Counted from the first letter of the stretch, positions 19,226 through 28,795 are shown. The stretch is DNA of 64,000 nucleotides from Bacillus sp. OV322 (GCF_900112495.1 NZ_FOMA01000003.1:147510-211509), one strand, 5' to 3'. Numbers and translations are program-made. Notes: generated by a model from the letters alone, not told the origin.

Positions 19226-19639
19226 TTGAACGTTTCAGCCGCAATGAAGCTGTTAAAAGAAAAAGGATTTAAGCATACAGGAAAAAGAGAAGAAATGCTC
19301 CAGCTTTTTTCCGCGAGTGAAAAGTATTTAACTGCAAAAGACGTTTTGGAAAACATGAAAAATAACTACCCCGGATTAAGCTTTGATACTATATACCGGA
19401 ATCTTTCTCTATTTGCTGAGCTCGGCATTTTTGAAAGTACTGAACTGGCAGGAGAAAAGCATTTCCGCTTTACATGCGGGCATGATAGCCATCATCATCA
19501 CTTTATCTGCATGAAATGCGGAAAAACGAAAGAAATCAAGGCCTGTCCGATGGCTGGCATTGAAGAAAACCTGGAGAACTATGATATATCAGGACATAAA
19601 TTCGAGGTGTACGGACACTGTCCGGATTGCCTACACTGA
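19226..19639 (+). CDS. zur: Zinc uptake regulator Zur (Fur family)
   Basis: Zn-dependent repressor of zinc acquisition genes. It has an N-terminal winged helix ([13 protein letters not shown], then [18 protein letters not shown]), a regulatory metal site in [19 protein letters not shown], and a structural Cys4 zinc site of CMKC plus CPDC. The TTG at 19226 is preferred because GGGGAGAGGTGAT precedes it and the N-terminus then matches B. subtilis Zur; the TTG at 19202 lies inside znuB. Last gene of the znuC-znuB-zur operon, probably autoregulated through the Zur box at 17548. Confidence 0.94.
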   Translation: MNVSAAMKLLKEKGFKHTGKREEMLQLFSASEKYLTAKDVLENMKNNYPGLSFDTIYRNLSLFAELGIFESTELAGEKHFRFTCGHDSHHHHFICMKCGKTKEIKACPMAGIEENLENYDISGHKFEVYGHCPDCLH

Positions 19640-19645
19640 AAGATA

Positions 19646-19680
19646 AAAACCATTGCCGTACTGTGCAATGGTTTTTTTTT
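19646..19680 (+). terminator. Intrinsic terminator after zur
   Basis: AAAACCATTGC (19646-19656) pairs with GCAATGGTTTT (19665-19675), followed by a run of T. Confidence 0.88.
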
Positions 19681-19766
19681 GCGGGAGATTTTTTCTGGAG
19701 TTTATTGTAAAATTTTTTCCGAATTTCCTGCTTTCCTGCCTGGATGTTCATAGATAAACACTACAA

Positions 19767-20054
19767 TTAATAACTAAAAAAGAATTTTTGAAATCCATAA
19801 AATAAAATATATGCACCTAAAAGAAATGCTATTACAACAAGGGATGTAATTACAATAGAGGTATATTTCTGATTTGGGGTATACATATAAAAAAAAGGAA
19901 TAATAAAAAATCCGGTGATTAACCAAATAAATGCAGTTTCTTCCCTCTTCTCAAATTCATAATAGTTTGCCGCAGTTAAAATTGGAATGATACATCCTGC
20001 AATCCAAACAATAAAAAGTATACCAACCCAAATATGCTTTGATTTAAATTTCAT
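19767..20054 (-). CDS. Small hypothetical membrane protein
   Basis: No family recognised. A 95-residue, strongly hydrophobic protein with three predicted membrane helices (about residues 9-29, 42-58 and 66-88). The start ATG is preceded by GATGAGG on the minus strand. AT-rich compared with neighbours and absent from the equivalent B. subtilis position, so possibly acquired. Moderate confidence that it is expressed. Confidence 0.6.
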   Translation of the reverse strand: MKFKSKHIWVGILFIVWIAGCIIPILTAANYYEFEKREETAFIWLITGFFIIPFFYMYTPNQKYTSIVITSLVVIAFLLGAYILFYGFQKFFFSY

Positions 20055-20430
20055 GTAAATGCCTCATCTCTAAAAACTGCAAAATACCGGAATTATAAAT
20101 AAACCTATTTTCACGACTGTAAAAGAATAATAAGGATAATCCGGCTGCTGAGTGTAATAAACATTTTCATTAGTTAACATTACGGGTACTGCAGACCTGC
20201 ACCCCAGATTTTAAATAAAGAGATAACACCACAATTAACTTAGGTTTTATATTCCATAAAATGGCCATTAAAAAGTGCAATCCATTAGTATTTCCATTTA
20301 TTTTTAATAAATTCCTCTAAAAATATTACAAAAGGATAATAATATAACTTAAATACCTTATTGAAGGGTCCTTGTTTAGCCATTCACATGGGTTCTCAAA
20401 AAGAAAAAAGATCTTTTTTTCTTTTTTATT
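20055..20430. other. AT-rich intergenic stretch, no gene seen
   Basis: No ORF with an SD, no hairpin with U-tail and no RNA gene recognised. It precedes a family D repeat. Confidence 0.5.
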
Positions 20431-20670
20431 GGCTCTTTTCTTAAAGATTGTTGTTTATTTAATTTGTTATGTGAGGTGTTCCCATTGTCAAGTCAGGTTG
20501 ATTGGAGCGTAAGGTGCGAGACTCCTGCTTAGATGAGCAGAACAGGTGAGACCTAAGCAGGCGTAGTCGAGGAGGCTCACCGGCTGCCCCGCGGAAAGCG
20601 AGCATCCTGGAGCGGAAATCAAACACCTTGTTTAATAGCAACAAAGTTTACGAAACAGCCTTTTTATTTT
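20431..20670 (+). repeat. Dispersed repeat, family D, full copy
   Basis: Begins GGCTCTTTTCTTAAAGATTG and ends GTTTACGAAACAGCC. The middle holds AAGGTGCGAGACTCCTG, an inner palindrome (CTGCTTAG...CTAAGCAGG) and GCGGAAAGCGAGCATCCTGG. Very similar to 46750-46980. Confidence 0.88.
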
Positions 20671-20776
20671 ATTGAGCTTTGGAATGATTATTAATTATTG
20701 ATATAAAAGAAAAATTGACACTGTCCACTTGATGTCAAAGTCATTGATTGGTTTGGCTATAATATTAAGGAAGTAT

Positions 20777-20812
20777 AAAAAAATGCCCTGTACACAATGC
20801 AGGGCATTTCTT
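20777..20812 (-). terminator. Terminator after yqfW
   Basis: On the minus strand AAATGCCCTG and CAGGGCATTT form a ten-base stem followed by TTTTTTT (complement of A run at 20777-20783). Confidence 0.85.
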
Positions 20813-20850
20813 CTTTTGAATTGGTTGCAGGGTATTATCGGTACATTTAA

Positions 20851-21420
20851 TCAAGTTTGCTTCAGCCAATTTTTCACCCATTGTTCAGCTTCAAGCCATG
20901 TATGTACCCGGATGACAGAATCCGGGACTGGGAGCCTGTTATAAGGCGTATCGAATAAAATCACCGGAATGTTGCATTGTTCCGAAATGGCAACAGCATT
21001 ATCGTGTTTATCTTCAAAAAATAAATCCACTTTGCATCTTTTGGCCGTTTCAACTTTATCATGAGAGCCGATCAGTTCTATATGATGATAGCCGAGACCC
21101 TGGGTTTTGAACCACTCTTCTGTAATCTGAAGCAATTTGTTATGCCGTGCGCTGATAAAATAAAGATCTGCAGAATGCATCCACTCGCCAAGAACCTTCT
21201 TGGCCCCTTCTGCAATCGGTGATTCTGCATATATGTGCGGCTCATTTTCCAGGAACCACTTTGAGAAATCTTCTGCTGGAACATGAACAAAGGGTGTTAA
21301 ATCATACTCTGTTATATCTTCATATGCCAAGTTCATCCCAAAAGCCTTATTGATAAATGGAACCATAGCATCCGGCCTTGTGACAGTTCCGTCAATATCA
21401 ATGCCAAAACGTTTTTTCAT
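20851..21420 (-). CDS. yqfW: Putative 5'-nucleotidase YqfW (HAD superfamily)
   Basis: HAD hydrolase of the NT5C-like family (PF06941), predicted to remove phosphate from (deoxy)nucleotides; substrate unverified. HAD motif I is FGIDIDGTVT near the N-terminus (nucleophile Asp and acid/base Asp), motif II LYFISARHNK, and motif III/IV near VDLFFEDKHDNA. The 189-residue length fits B. subtilis YqfW, which occupies the same place after zur. The ATG is preceded by TAGGAGCTG. Confidence 0.9.
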   Translation of the reverse strand: MKKRFGIDIDGTVTRPDAMVPFINKAFGMNLAYEDITEYDLTPFVHVPAEDFSKWFLENEPHIYAESPIAEGAKKVLGEWMHSADLYFISARHNKLLQITEEWFKTQGLGYHHIELIGSHDKVETAKRCKVDLFFEDKHDNAVAISEQCNIPVILFDTPYNRLPVPDSVIRVHTWLEAEQWVKNWLKQT

Positions 21421-21593
21421 AAAGGTACAGCTCCTAATTAAGAATCCATTTTTAAGTGTACCATATAAAAGTTGTTTAAAAAAATTCCGTTAAACGGATA
21501 AATTATCCATCCTGCGCAAATTCTTTCTCACGTGTTTTTTTGAATTTTACATACACTAAAAAGGCTCCTATTTTGAAAGTGAGGGATGCAGGA

Positions 21594-22139
21594 ATGGATG
21601 ATGACCGCTATTCAAGTGTGGATGATGAAATGATGATTACACCGAAGCATAAGTCTGAAGAACAAAATGTGAGTAATGATAACGGAGAAACTGCAGCGGC
21701 TGTTTATGGAGATGCCAGCGCCTCTAAGGCAGATTCCCTGGAAGGGGACAGTGGGGCCTCTATTAGGTATAATGAGGAAACCTCGGGTGAAATCACACCT
21801 TCTGCGGCGATTTATGGAGATGCTGAAGCTTCAGATATTTATAAAGAGGAAACAGCTGCTGAAATCGCTCCTCCAACTCCCTTCAGGAGACAAATGGATG
21901 CTGGCGTGCCTGTTGAGGATACAGACAGCGACAGTGTAACAGCGGGCACAGGCATTGGAATTGCTGCCTTGGTTTTGTCAATTCTCTCGCTGTTTACCAT
22001 GCCGATTCTATTCGGGGCAGCAGGGATCATCCTGGGGTTCATTGCCCAAAGAAAAGGTGCGCTCAGTCTTGGAGCCTGGTCAATAGGCATCGGGGCACTT
22101 TCCATCATCATCGGCATTTTTATCATGCCATTTTTCTAG
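21594..22139 (+). CDS. yqfX: DUF4190-type membrane protein YqfX
   Basis: The C-terminal 65 residues form two hydrophobic helices separated by AQRKGALSLGAWSIG, the DUF4190 pattern. The N-terminal two-thirds are acidic and low-complexity with two imperfect repeats (AAVYGDASAS and AAIYGDAEAS). The start at 21594 follows GTGAGGGATG; an in-frame TTG at 21540 has no SD. Same position as B. subtilis yqfX. Function unknown. Confidence 0.82.
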   Translation: MDDDRYSSVDDEMMITPKHKSEEQNVSNDNGETAAAVYGDASASKADSLEGDSGASIRYNEETSGEITPSAAIYGDAEASDIYKEETAAEIAPPTPFRRQMDAGVPVEDTDSDSVTAGTGIGIAALVLSILSLFTMPILFGAAGIILGFIAQRKGALSLGAWSIGIGALSIIIGIFIMPFF

Positions 22140-22143
22140 ACAT

Positions 22144-22184
22144 GCAAAAGAGCTTGGCTCCGATTGGAACCAAGCTCTTTTTGT
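22144..22184. terminator. Bidirectional terminator between yqfX and ispG
   Basis: AAAAGAGCTTGG pairs with CCAAGCTCTTTTT around an eleven-base loop; serves convergent yqfX and ispG. Confidence 0.88.
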
Positions 22185-22197
22185 ATGCTATTTCTGT

Positions 22198-23319
22198 TTA
22201 TACTGTTGGAGCAGGGGCAGCAGCTGCTTCTGCTGCCTGCTTGGCAAAGTATTCTTCTGCCACTTTATCGATTTCTTTTTTAAGTTCTTCTACCATTGTT
22301 TCTTCAGGTACCTTGCGGACGATTTGGCCTTTTCTGAACAGCAGTCCTTCACCGCGTGCTCCGGCAATTCCAATATCAGCTTCTCTTGCTTCCCCAGGAC
22401 CGTTTACGGCACAGCCTAAAACAGAAACCTTGATCGGCGCTTTAATGGTTTGAATGTATTCTTCAACTTCATTGGCGATGCTGATTAAGTCAATCTCGAT
22501 TCTGCCGCATGTCGGGCAGGAAATCAATGTGGCCATATTGGAAGCCAGACCATATGATTTCAGAATTTCGCGTGCAACTTTGACCTCTTCAACAGGATCG
22601 GCGCTCAGTGAGACGCGCACGGTATTTCCGATTCCCTTGCTGAGGATGGCTCCAAGGCCGGCAGCACTTTTAACGGTGCCTGAGAACAGAGTTCCGGATT
22701 CTGTGATCCCAAGGTGAAGCGGGTAGTCAAAAGCTTTGGCTGCTTTTTCATATGCTTCAATGGCCAGGGTAACGTCGGATGCTTTCATGGAGACGATAAT
22801 ATCATGAAAATCCAGGTCCTCCAGAATCTTGATGTGATGCAGGGCACTTTCAACCATGCCGTCCGCAGTCGGGAAACCGTATTTCTCGATGATTTTCTTT
22901 TCCAGAGATCCGGCGTTTACGCCGATACGGATAGGAATCCCTTTTGCCTTGGCAGCTCTGACAACTGCCTCAACCTTTTCGCGGCGGCCGATATTGCCGG
23001 GATTGATGCGGATTTTATCTGCTCCGCCTTCAATAGCCTTTAATGCCAGTTTATAATCAAAATGAATATCCACTACAAGTGGAATGTTAATCCGTTTTTT
23101 TATTTCGGAAATGGCATTTGCTGCCCTTTCATCAGGACATGCAACACGTACGATCTGGCATCCTGCTTCTTCAAGCCGCTTGATTTCAGCAACGGTAGCT
23201 TCCACATCATGCGTTTTTGTTGTTGTCATGCTTTGGACGATTACTTCATTACTGCCGCCAATTGTTAAGTTTCCAACTTTAATGGGGCGTGTTTTGGTAC
23301 GATGTATAATTTCACTCAC
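22198..23319 (-). CDS. ispG: 4-hydroxy-3-methylbut-2-en-1-yl diphosphate synthase (flavodoxin)
   Basis: Iron-sulfur enzyme making HMBPP in the MEP pathway, upstream of IspH at 11844. TIM-barrel segments include [19 protein letters not shown] and [10 protein letters not shown]. The C-terminal [4Fe-4S] ligands lie in ISCPTCGR and [13 protein letters not shown] start at 23319 follows AAAGGAGAG. A short A/P-rich tail ends the protein. Same location as B. subtilis ispG (yqfY). Confidence 0.96.
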   Translation of the reverse strand: MSEIIHRTKTRPIKVGNLTIGGSNEVIVQSMTTTKTHDVEATVAEIKRLEEAGCQIVRVACPDERAANAISEIKKRINIPLVVDIHFDYKLALKAIEGGADKIRINPGNIGRREKVEAVVRAAKAKGIPIRIGVNAGSLEKKIIEKYGFPTADGMVESALHHIKILEDLDFHDIIVSMKASDVTLAIEAYEKAAKAFDYPLHLGITESGTLFSGTVKSAAGLGAILSKGIGNTVRVSLSADPVEEVKVAREILKSYGLASNMATLISCPTCGRIEIDLISIANEVEEYIQTIKAPIKVSVLGCAVNGPGEAREADIGIAGARGEGLLFRKGQIVRKVPEETMVEELKKEIDKVAEEYFAKQAAEAAAAPAPTV

Positions 23320-23488
23320 GTGGAATTCTCTCCTTTAGGAAAAAACCGATTTTCTTTCATGATCCTTTTAGATCACAGAAATATTGTATCAATTTTAAAG
23401 GGTAATTGACAAGGAAATGCATAGTTTTTACCCTATATTGTTAAAATCGCGTGGTTTTCTCCTCATATTTTTCCCTGAAAGCGCCGCC

Positions 23489-23836
23489 TTATTTATAGAC
23501 GGGGATTTTATAGGTTTTCCCGATTTGAATGTTTTCTGGTTTTATTCCATTATTCAGTTTTTGAAAGTCTGCAATTGCCGTTTCAATGGAATACGATTTA
23601 GTTTCGTTTTGCTCAAGAAGCGAAAGAAGGGTATCTCCAGGTTTGATGACTGATTCCACAAAGGGGATGGTACTTGGTTCCGGTTTTTCTGCTGTTCCGC
23701 CCGTATAGACGGCACCTGCTGCAGATTCTGCCGGCCCTCTGGCACCTGCGTCAGCGGGGATTGTTCCGGTTGTAAGGTCGAAATAAATAATGAATACAAC
23801 AAATATAACTACAATAAAAGCGGCTAATCTCTTCAT
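23489..23836 (-). CDS. yqfZ: Membrane-anchored LysM protein YqfZ
   Basis: A 115-residue protein with one N-terminal membrane helix (LAAFIVVIFVVFIIYFDL), a linker rich in A, G, P and T, and a C-terminal LysM-like module beginning IKPGDTLLSLLEQ and ending IQIGKTYKIPVYK, expected to contact peptidoglycan. The start at 23836 has AGGGGGATG at the right distance; an ATG at 23845 lies inside that SD. Downstream of yqgB on the same strand. Confidence 0.85.
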   Translation of the reverse strand: MKRLAAFIVVIFVVFIIYFDLTTGTIPADAGARGPAESAAGAVYTGGTAEKPEPSTIPFVESVIKPGDTLLSLLEQNETKSYSIETAIADFQKLNNGIKPENIQIGKTYKIPVYK

Positions 23837-23954
23837 AAAAAACATCCCCCTGGGCTTGGCTTATTCTATATATATGGCGGGGGATTTTAATATATGCCAA
23901 GAATTCGGCACTTTTTTTTGAGAGTACCGGATTTGTCACGACTCTTTTGACCGC

Positions 23955-23982
23955 AAAAAAAGAAGCAGAGTAATCTGCTTCC
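23955..23982 (-). terminator. Terminator after yqgB
   Basis: On the minus strand GAAGCAGA/TCTGCTTC stem (23981-23962) followed by TTTTTTT. Confidence 0.82.
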
Positions 23983-23992
23983 TGCGAACTTC

Positions 23993-24766
23993 CTATATTT
24001 CTTCGTAAGACCTTACTTCCTTAATGGACAGGTAAAGAATAATCAGTGCTGTAAACCAGCTGACAAGCGTGCTAAATGGAACTGCAGTCTGGAACGCTTC
24101 CATGATTGTAAAGAAAATGGCCGGAAGTGTGATGCTGTAGGCTGCCAATTTCCATGTATGGCGGTATGAAAGGTTTCTGCCGAGAGAGCCTTTAATGGCA
24201 ATCCCGATGAGGGCAAGGATGGAAATTTTAATAAATGCTGTCACAAGTGCGAAGATATACATCAAAAGCACAAGGATGGCTATGGCAATTGGCAGAATAG
24301 AGTCGGCAGATTTCAGTACATTGGCAAGATCATCTTTAGTAATGGGCGTGCTGCTTAAAACGCTGTAGGGAGTCGTTTGCGTCTCGCCGCCCGCAACTAT
24401 TACGAAATCATGTTGAAGCAGGGCAATTGCGCCGTTCGACTGGCTGCTTACATCATCAGGAGACAGTTTGCCTGAGTCATCCAGGTAAATCTGGAATGTA
24501 TCTTTATCCAAAACCAGCGGCTGCTTTCCTTTAACGCTTAGCTCGCCGTTCTTTATTTGAAAAGAAGGCATTTCATTTGCCACAGCCTGCTCGACGGATT
24601 GAAAGGCATGTGTAATGAAGCTGCCGAAATAGATGGATGTTGGTATGATTGTGAGGAGCATGAGCATAAACACATATAAAATGGTTTTGCCGAAGCCCTG
24701 ATTCCGGAAAGTTGCGATATCTTTCGGAGAGTATAGGCTTGTAATTAATTGTTTGAAAATATTCAT
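23993..24766 (-). CDS. yqgB: DUF1189 membrane protein YqgB
   Basis: Conserved Bacillus membrane protein, 257 residues, function unknown. N-terminal MNIFKQLITSLYSPKDIAT is the family signature. A membrane helix at about 27-47 is followed by an extracytoplasmic domain (about 50-150) and three or four C-terminal helices. Same position as B. subtilis yqgB. Divergent from yqgC. Confidence 0.88.
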   Translation of the reverse strand: MNIFKQLITSLYSPKDIATFRNQGFGKTILYVFMLMLLTIIPTSIYFGSFITHAFQSVEQAVANEMPSFQIKNGELSVKGKQPLVLDKDTFQIYLDDSGKLSPDDVSSQSNGAIALLQHDFVIVAGGETQTTPYSVLSSTPITKDDLANVLKSADSILPIAIAILVLLMYIFALVTAFIKISILALIGIAIKGSLGRNLSYRHTWKLAAYSITLPAIFFTIMEAFQTAVPFSTLVSWFTALIILYLSIKEVRSYEEI

Positions 24767-25007
24767 CGGTTCAGCACCCTTTAGCTCTTATTATGGTAAT
24801 AATCAGTTTCTGCGGAAATATCTATTTTATTTTATCTATCCTTGCCTAAGAAAACAACCTTTATCAGGATTTCCCGGGATGAGGGCCAATAAAAACCGAA
24901 TTCAGCAGAAGGGGGGCATGCAGGGACCTTTGGCAGTGTTTTTTTTCATGTTAAAGGGAATTCTTATAGCAGGAAGGAACGATTTTATTTTGAAAGGAGG
25001 AAAATCT

Positions 25008-25493
25008 ATGGAGGCCATTTATTGGAGCGTCATTATCCTATTATTTATTATCGCATTTATCGGGCTGGTTTTCCCTGTAGTCCCAAGTGTCTTGTTCATT
25101 ATTGGCGGAATATTGTTATATGGAGTTTTTTATTCCTTCGAGCCATTTAACTGGGTGTTTTGGACAATTCAGATTTTATTCGTGATCCTGCTGTTTACTG
25201 CAGATTATGCCGCCAATATGTTTGGAGTAAAGAAGTACGGCGGCTCAAAGGCTGGAATTTGGGGAAGCACCCTTGGGCTGATTATTGGCCCATTTGTCAT
25301 ACCTTTTGCAGGGATCCTGGTTGGCCCCTTTATCGGTGCTGCCTTGGCAGAAATCCTATTTCACAGAAGAGATTTTAAAACTGCCATGAAAATAGGGCTG
25401 GGATCAGTCGTCGGCTTTATCAGCAGCGTAATAACGAAAGCAGTCATCCAGCTTGGGATGATCGGATATTTTTTGATCGTTGTGCTGCATTAG
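25008..25493 (+). CDS. yqgC: DUF456 membrane protein YqgC
   Basis: A 161-residue protein with four to five helices and glycine-rich, mostly hydrophobic sequence (GSTLGLIIGPFVIPFAGILV in the middle), the DUF456 pattern. The start at 25008 has AAAGGAGG eight bases upstream; the in-frame extension to 24753 lacks protein-like character. Function unknown; upstream of sodA as in B. subtilis. Confidence 0.88.
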   Translation: MEAIYWSVIILLFIIAFIGLVFPVVPSVLFIIGGILLYGVFYSFEPFNWVFWTIQILFVILLFTADYAANMFGVKKYGGSKAGIWGSTLGLIIGPFVIPFAGILVGPFIGAALAEILFHRRDFKTAMKIGLGSVVGFISSVITKAVIQLGMIGYFLIVVLH

Positions 25494-25675
25494 CAAGGAG
25501 AGTACAGCAGAAGAAAAATGGTCTGTTTTATAAAATAACGAATATAAAATTGGCAATTACAAAGCATAACGTTTGAAACAAGAGTGGAACTCTGATAATC
25601 TAAAATTAACGAGCCAAAGAATGGCAATTGCCTCTTCGGCCTGTACAAACTAACTTACATAGGGAGGAAATTATT

Positions 25676-26284
25676 ATGGCATTTGAACTTCCACAATTAC
25701 CGTACGCATACGACGCATTGGAGCCTCATATCGACAAGGAAACAATGAATATCCACCACACTAAGCATCACAATACTTATGTTACAAACTTAAACGCAGC
25801 TCTTGAAGGAAATGAAGAGCTTTCAGGAAAAAGCGTTGAAGAAGTAATTGCAAACCTTGATGCAGTTCCTGAATCTGCACGTACTGCAGTTCGCAATAAT
25901 GGCGGCGGACATGCTAACCATTCATTGTTCTGGCAAATTCTTTCACCAAACGGCGGCGGACAGCCTACTGGCGAATTGGCTGATGCCATCACTTCAAAAT
26001 TCGGCAGCTTTGACAGCTTTAAAGAAGAATTCGCTAAAGCTGCAACAACACGCTTTGGATCTGGCTGGGCATGGCTTGCTGTTAATAATGGCAGCCTTGA
26101 AGTTACAAGCACTCCTAACCAGGACTCTCCAATCATGGAAGGCAAAACGCCTCTTCTTGGCCTTGATGTTTGGGAGCACGCTTACTACCTTAACTACCAG
26201 AACCGCCGTCCAGAATACATCAACTCTTTCTGGAATGTAGTTAACTGGGATGAAGTATCAAAACGTTACAGCCAAGCTAAATAA
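25676..26284 (+). CDS. sodA: Superoxide dismutase [Mn]
   Basis: Converts superoxide to peroxide and oxygen in the cytoplasm. Metal ligands are visible: His in [12 protein letters not shown], His in [11 protein letters not shown], and Asp and His in [10 protein letters not shown]. The [12 protein letters not shown] surroundings are typical of the manganese-type Bacillus enzyme, 202 residues. The ATG follows AGGGAGGAA. The leader lacks other genes for about 180 bases, suggesting its own promoter. Confidence 0.97.
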   Translation: MAFELPQLPYAYDALEPHIDKETMNIHHTKHHNTYVTNLNAALEGNEELSGKSVEEVIANLDAVPESARTAVRNNGGGHANHSLFWQILSPNGGGQPTGELADAITSKFGSFDSFKEEFAKAATTRFGSGWAWLAVNNGSLEVTSTPNQDSPIMEGKTPLLGLDVWEHAYYLNYQNRRPEYINSFWNVVNWDEVSKRYSQAK

Positions 26285-26303
26285 TTTTATTATTTTTCTT
26301 GTT

Positions 26304-26344
26304 AAAAAGCAGAAACCCGGGAAAAGGGGTTTCTGCTTTTTTTT
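26304..26344 (+). terminator. Intrinsic terminator after sodA
   Basis: AAAAGCAGAAACCC pairs with GGGTTTCTGCTTTT, followed by a T-run. Confidence 0.88.
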
Positions 26345-26448
26345 GCTTAAATGGCCTTTTTCTGTGGAAACCGCTGGCATTTTCCATCCATTACATAAAT
26401 GGCATTGTTTTTTCAAACACTAGAAGAGATTATAAAGGAGAGAGAACA

Positions 26449-27672
26449 ATGAGTATGTTAAAAAAATGGACTGGGGATATGGAAATCAACAAGGATTTGC
26501 GGTTTCTTTTGCTGATTGGCGGTTTGTACAGCATCAGTGTCGGTTTATCCAATACATTTGTGAACATATTTCTATGGAAACAATCGGGTAAGTTCCTGGA
26601 TATCGGTATTTATAACCTATCGGTGGTTGTTATTCAGCCTCTGACCTTCATTTTCGCAGGGAGGCTTGCTAAAAAGGTCGACCGCATTATCGTTCTGAGG
26701 CTTGGTGTTATTTTTTTGTCAATGTTTTACTTGAGTGTCCTCTTTGCCGGAGGGAGAGCGACGGATTTCTTAATGGTATTAGGAGGGCTTCTCGGGATTG
26801 GCTATGGTTTTTACTGGCTGGCTTTTAATGTGCTTACCTTCGAAATCACGGAGCCTGAGACAAGGGATTTCTTTAATGGCTTTATGGGCCTTCTATCTTC
26901 TTTTGGCGGAATGGTCGGACCCATTTTAGCAGGATTCATTATTTCAAGACTTGAAAAATCATCAGGATATCCCATCGTTTTCGGGTTATCACTTTTTTTA
27001 TTTTCGGTTGCCGTTTTTCTAAGCTTTTCCATAAAGAGACGGCCTGCACACGGAAAATATTTCTTCTCGGCCATATTGAAAGAAAGAAAAAAGAATGTTA
27101 ACTGGAGACTCATTACCAATGCCCACATTTTTCAGGGATTGAGGGAAGGTACATTCATGTTTGTCATTTCCATTTTTGTCTTTATCAAGACAGGAAGTGA
27201 AATGGCCATCGGAAACTTTGGCCTGCTTAATGCAGCGGTATCCTTCGTGGCCTACCTTATAGCATCCAGATTCATTAAGAAGCCCATGCGGAAAAAGGCC
27301 ATATTGATTGGCGGCCTGCTGCTGTACGCGGGCGTGTTTCTGATCACATTTGATGTAACCTATGGAAAGCTTCTTTTGTACGCAGCGACCATTGCACTTG
27401 CCTATCCGATATTATTGGTGCCTTACGTTTCACTGACATATGATGTAATTGGACAGTCATGGAATGCAGCAGAAATGAGGATTGAATATATTGTAGTCCG
27501 GGAAGTGTTTATACATACCGGCAGAATTATATCGATTGCCGGCTTCATCTTCTCCGTGTCATTTTTCAATCCCTCTCAAAGCCTCCCCATCTTCCTAATG
27601 ATTGTGGGAATAGGACACACCTGTATTTACCTGTTTGTCAGAAAAATAAATCTGGATGAGAAAACCGCTTAA
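26449..27672 (+). CDS. yqgE: MFS transporter YqgE
   Basis: Major facilitator superfamily protein, 407 residues with about 12 membrane helices; substrate unknown. The helix 2-3 loop carries AGRLAKKVDRIIVLRLG, the degenerate MFS motif A. The start at 26449 follows AAAGGAGAGA; the in-frame extension to 26299 covers the sodA terminator and is rejected. Same place as B. subtilis yqgE, between sodA and pbpA. Confidence 0.88.
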   Translation: MSMLKKWTGDMEINKDLRFLLLIGGLYSISVGLSNTFVNIFLWKQSGKFLDIGIYNLSVVVIQPLTFIFAGRLAKKVDRIIVLRLGVIFLSMFYLSVLFAGGRATDFLMVLGGLLGIGYGFYWLAFNVLTFEITEPETRDFFNGFMGLLSSFGGMVGPILAGFIISRLEKSSGYPIVFGLSLFLFSVAVFLSFSIKRRPAHGKYFFSAILKERKKNVNWRLITNAHIFQGLREGTFMFVISIFVFIKTGSEMAIGNFGLLNAAVSFVAYLIASRFIKKPMRKKAILIGGLLLYAGVFLITFDVTYGKLLLYAATIALAYPILLVPYVSLTYDVIGQSWNAAEMRIEYIVVREVFIHTGRIISIAGFIFSVSFFNPSQSLPIFLMIVGIGHTCIYLFVRKINLDEKTA

Positions 27673-27698
27673 AGGAGATGGAATGAATCTCCTTTTTT
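27671..27698 (+). terminator. Terminator after yqgE
   Basis: AAAGGAGAT pairs with ATCTCCTTT, then TTTTG. Confidence 0.75.
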
Positions 27699-27803
27699 GT
27701 GGTTCTGACTTCGAAATAATAGATGTTTAACGTTTTATTAAAAGACCCTGTAAAATTATATGGTTGATTCAACACTGATGATCTGTGAAGATGGTAAATT
27801 CTA

Positions 27804-28007
27804 TTATTTTCGATTGTAAACGGCCCTGGACCAAAAATAAACAGCACAACCTATTAGTAAAATAGTCATTTGCCATCCAGAGTCACCCTTAGTAAAAAAA
27901 CTGTATAATGACCAAATAAGCAGTGAGATGGTATAAAAAATAAAACCATATTTTGCAGCTTGGTCGCTCTGATACTTTTCCATTTCATCGGCTTTTCGGA
28001 GTTTCAT
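27804..28007 (-). CDS. Small two-helix membrane protein paired with an XRE regulator
   Basis: A 67-residue protein with two hydrophobic helices (about 22-38 and 44-60) after a charged N-terminus (KLRKADEMEKYQSDQAAK). Its ATG overlaps the stop of the upstream XRE gene (ATGA), so expression is coupled. Architecture resembles other XRE-plus-membrane pairs in bacilli, including the one at 39461-40043. Not in the B. subtilis order; inserted between yqgE and pbpA. Confidence 0.75.
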   Translation of the reverse strand: MKLRKADEMEKYQSDQAAKYGFIFYTISLLIWSLYSFFTKGDSGWQMTILLIGCAVYFWSRAVYNRK

Positions 28008-28207
28008 TTATTTTCCCCCTCGTAAAAAAATAATTTTTCAATTTGTCTATTTAGATGTATAGATAACTTGAACGCTAATGACAGTGTAGGGTCGTATTTA
28101 TTATTTTCAATCGCATTTATGGTTTGTCTTGTCACGCCACATTTATTTGCAAGTTCTTCTTGTGAGAGTTTCATATTTCTTCGCACATTTCTAATATTAT
28201 TTTTCAA
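28004..28207 (-). CDS. XRE-family HTH transcriptional regulator (short, 67 aa)
   Basis: Single HTH-3 domain: LKNNIRNVRRNMKLSQEELA, VTRQTINAIENN for the recognition helix, then KYDPTLSLAFKLS. A TTG start at 28207 is inferred because the family begins with this KNNI-type sequence and GGTGG lies six bases upstream; a longer frame to 28285 would run through the promoter. Four-base overlap with the membrane gene after it. Likely autoregulated by the palindrome at 28231. Confidence 0.82.
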   Translation of the reverse strand: MKNNIRNVRRNMKLSQEELANKCGVTRQTINAIENNKYDPTLSLAFKLSIHLNRQIEKLFFYEGENK

Positions 28208-28230
28208 TTTAACCACCAAAACCTTCTCAA

Positions 28231-28285
28231 ATGTAAAAAACTCTTTACATTTTTGAGTATATAAATTATTACCACATAATGTCAA
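28231..28285 (-). promoter_or_regulatory. Promoter and operator-like palindrome for the 28207 XRE gene
   Basis: On the minus strand TTGACA (28285-28280), an 18-base spacer and TATACT (28261-28256). Just downstream lies a palindrome with ATGTAAA and TTTACAT arms (28231-28237, 28244-28250) separated by six bases, suitable for repressor binding. Confidence 0.6.
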
Positions 28286-28795
28286 TTTTTTATTTCCGAA
28301 CCAATTTTTATTAACGTTACTTCAACTACCACGAAAACGTTTTTTATTATGTACAGAGCACTTGTATGCATTAGCAAATATCAACAGATTTATTTAACAG
28401 AGCCAATTAAAAGAAATGTTAATTATCTATTGATATTGAACCAACCCAGATTTAAGTTAAAAATAAGACTTTTTTTCGAAAACTTCGTTGCTATGAAACA
28501 GGTGTTGATTTCCGCCACAGGAAAGCAAGCGGCTGGAGCGGAAACCAATAGATATGTTTAACAGATCCTAAATTAATTCACCTTATTTGCCAATATTAAG
28601 TGATTATATAAATAGTGCCTATTAAAAGGGAACTTTTTTGAATTAAGGAATTCCTTTTTCTATTATAAAAACGACATCATACATTAACATAGATTTTTTG
28701 AAAAAAAGAGAACACAAATGTAGAAAAAAAGGGTAATCTTCTATAAAATGAGGACTAGAGTGTTTTTGAGAAATGATAAAGGGTGTGTAGCTTCA
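28286..28795. other. Long AT-rich gap before pbpA with a rearranged repeat
   Basis: No convincing gene. It contains a family D remnant at 28476-28550 and a T/A-rich leader to pbpA. Confidence 0.5.
28476..28550. repeat. Family D repeat remnant, head-to-head ends
   Basis: An inverted copy of the right end (AACTTCGTTGCTATGAAACA, GTTGATTTCCGC) is joined to a direct copy of the right end (CTGGAGCGGAAACCAAT), producing a short palindrome with no GC-rich core. Confidence 0.6.

Noticed and set aside
20729-20944. 71-codon plus-strand ORF
   Set aside because: Spans the yqfW terminator and antisense of its 3' end; no SD.
22142-23338. Several plus-strand ORFs opposite ispG
   Set aside because: Shadows of a highly conserved minus-strand gene.
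24753-25007. N-terminal extension of yqgC
   Set aside because: No SD, not hydrophobic like the family, and a strong SD precedes the ATG at 25008.
26299-26448. N-terminal extension of yqgE
   Set aside because: Covers the sodA terminator; the ATG at 26449 has a strong SD.
28349-28561. 70-codon plus-strand ORF before pbpA
   Set aside because: Ends in a family D remnant, has no SD and no recognisable protein content.
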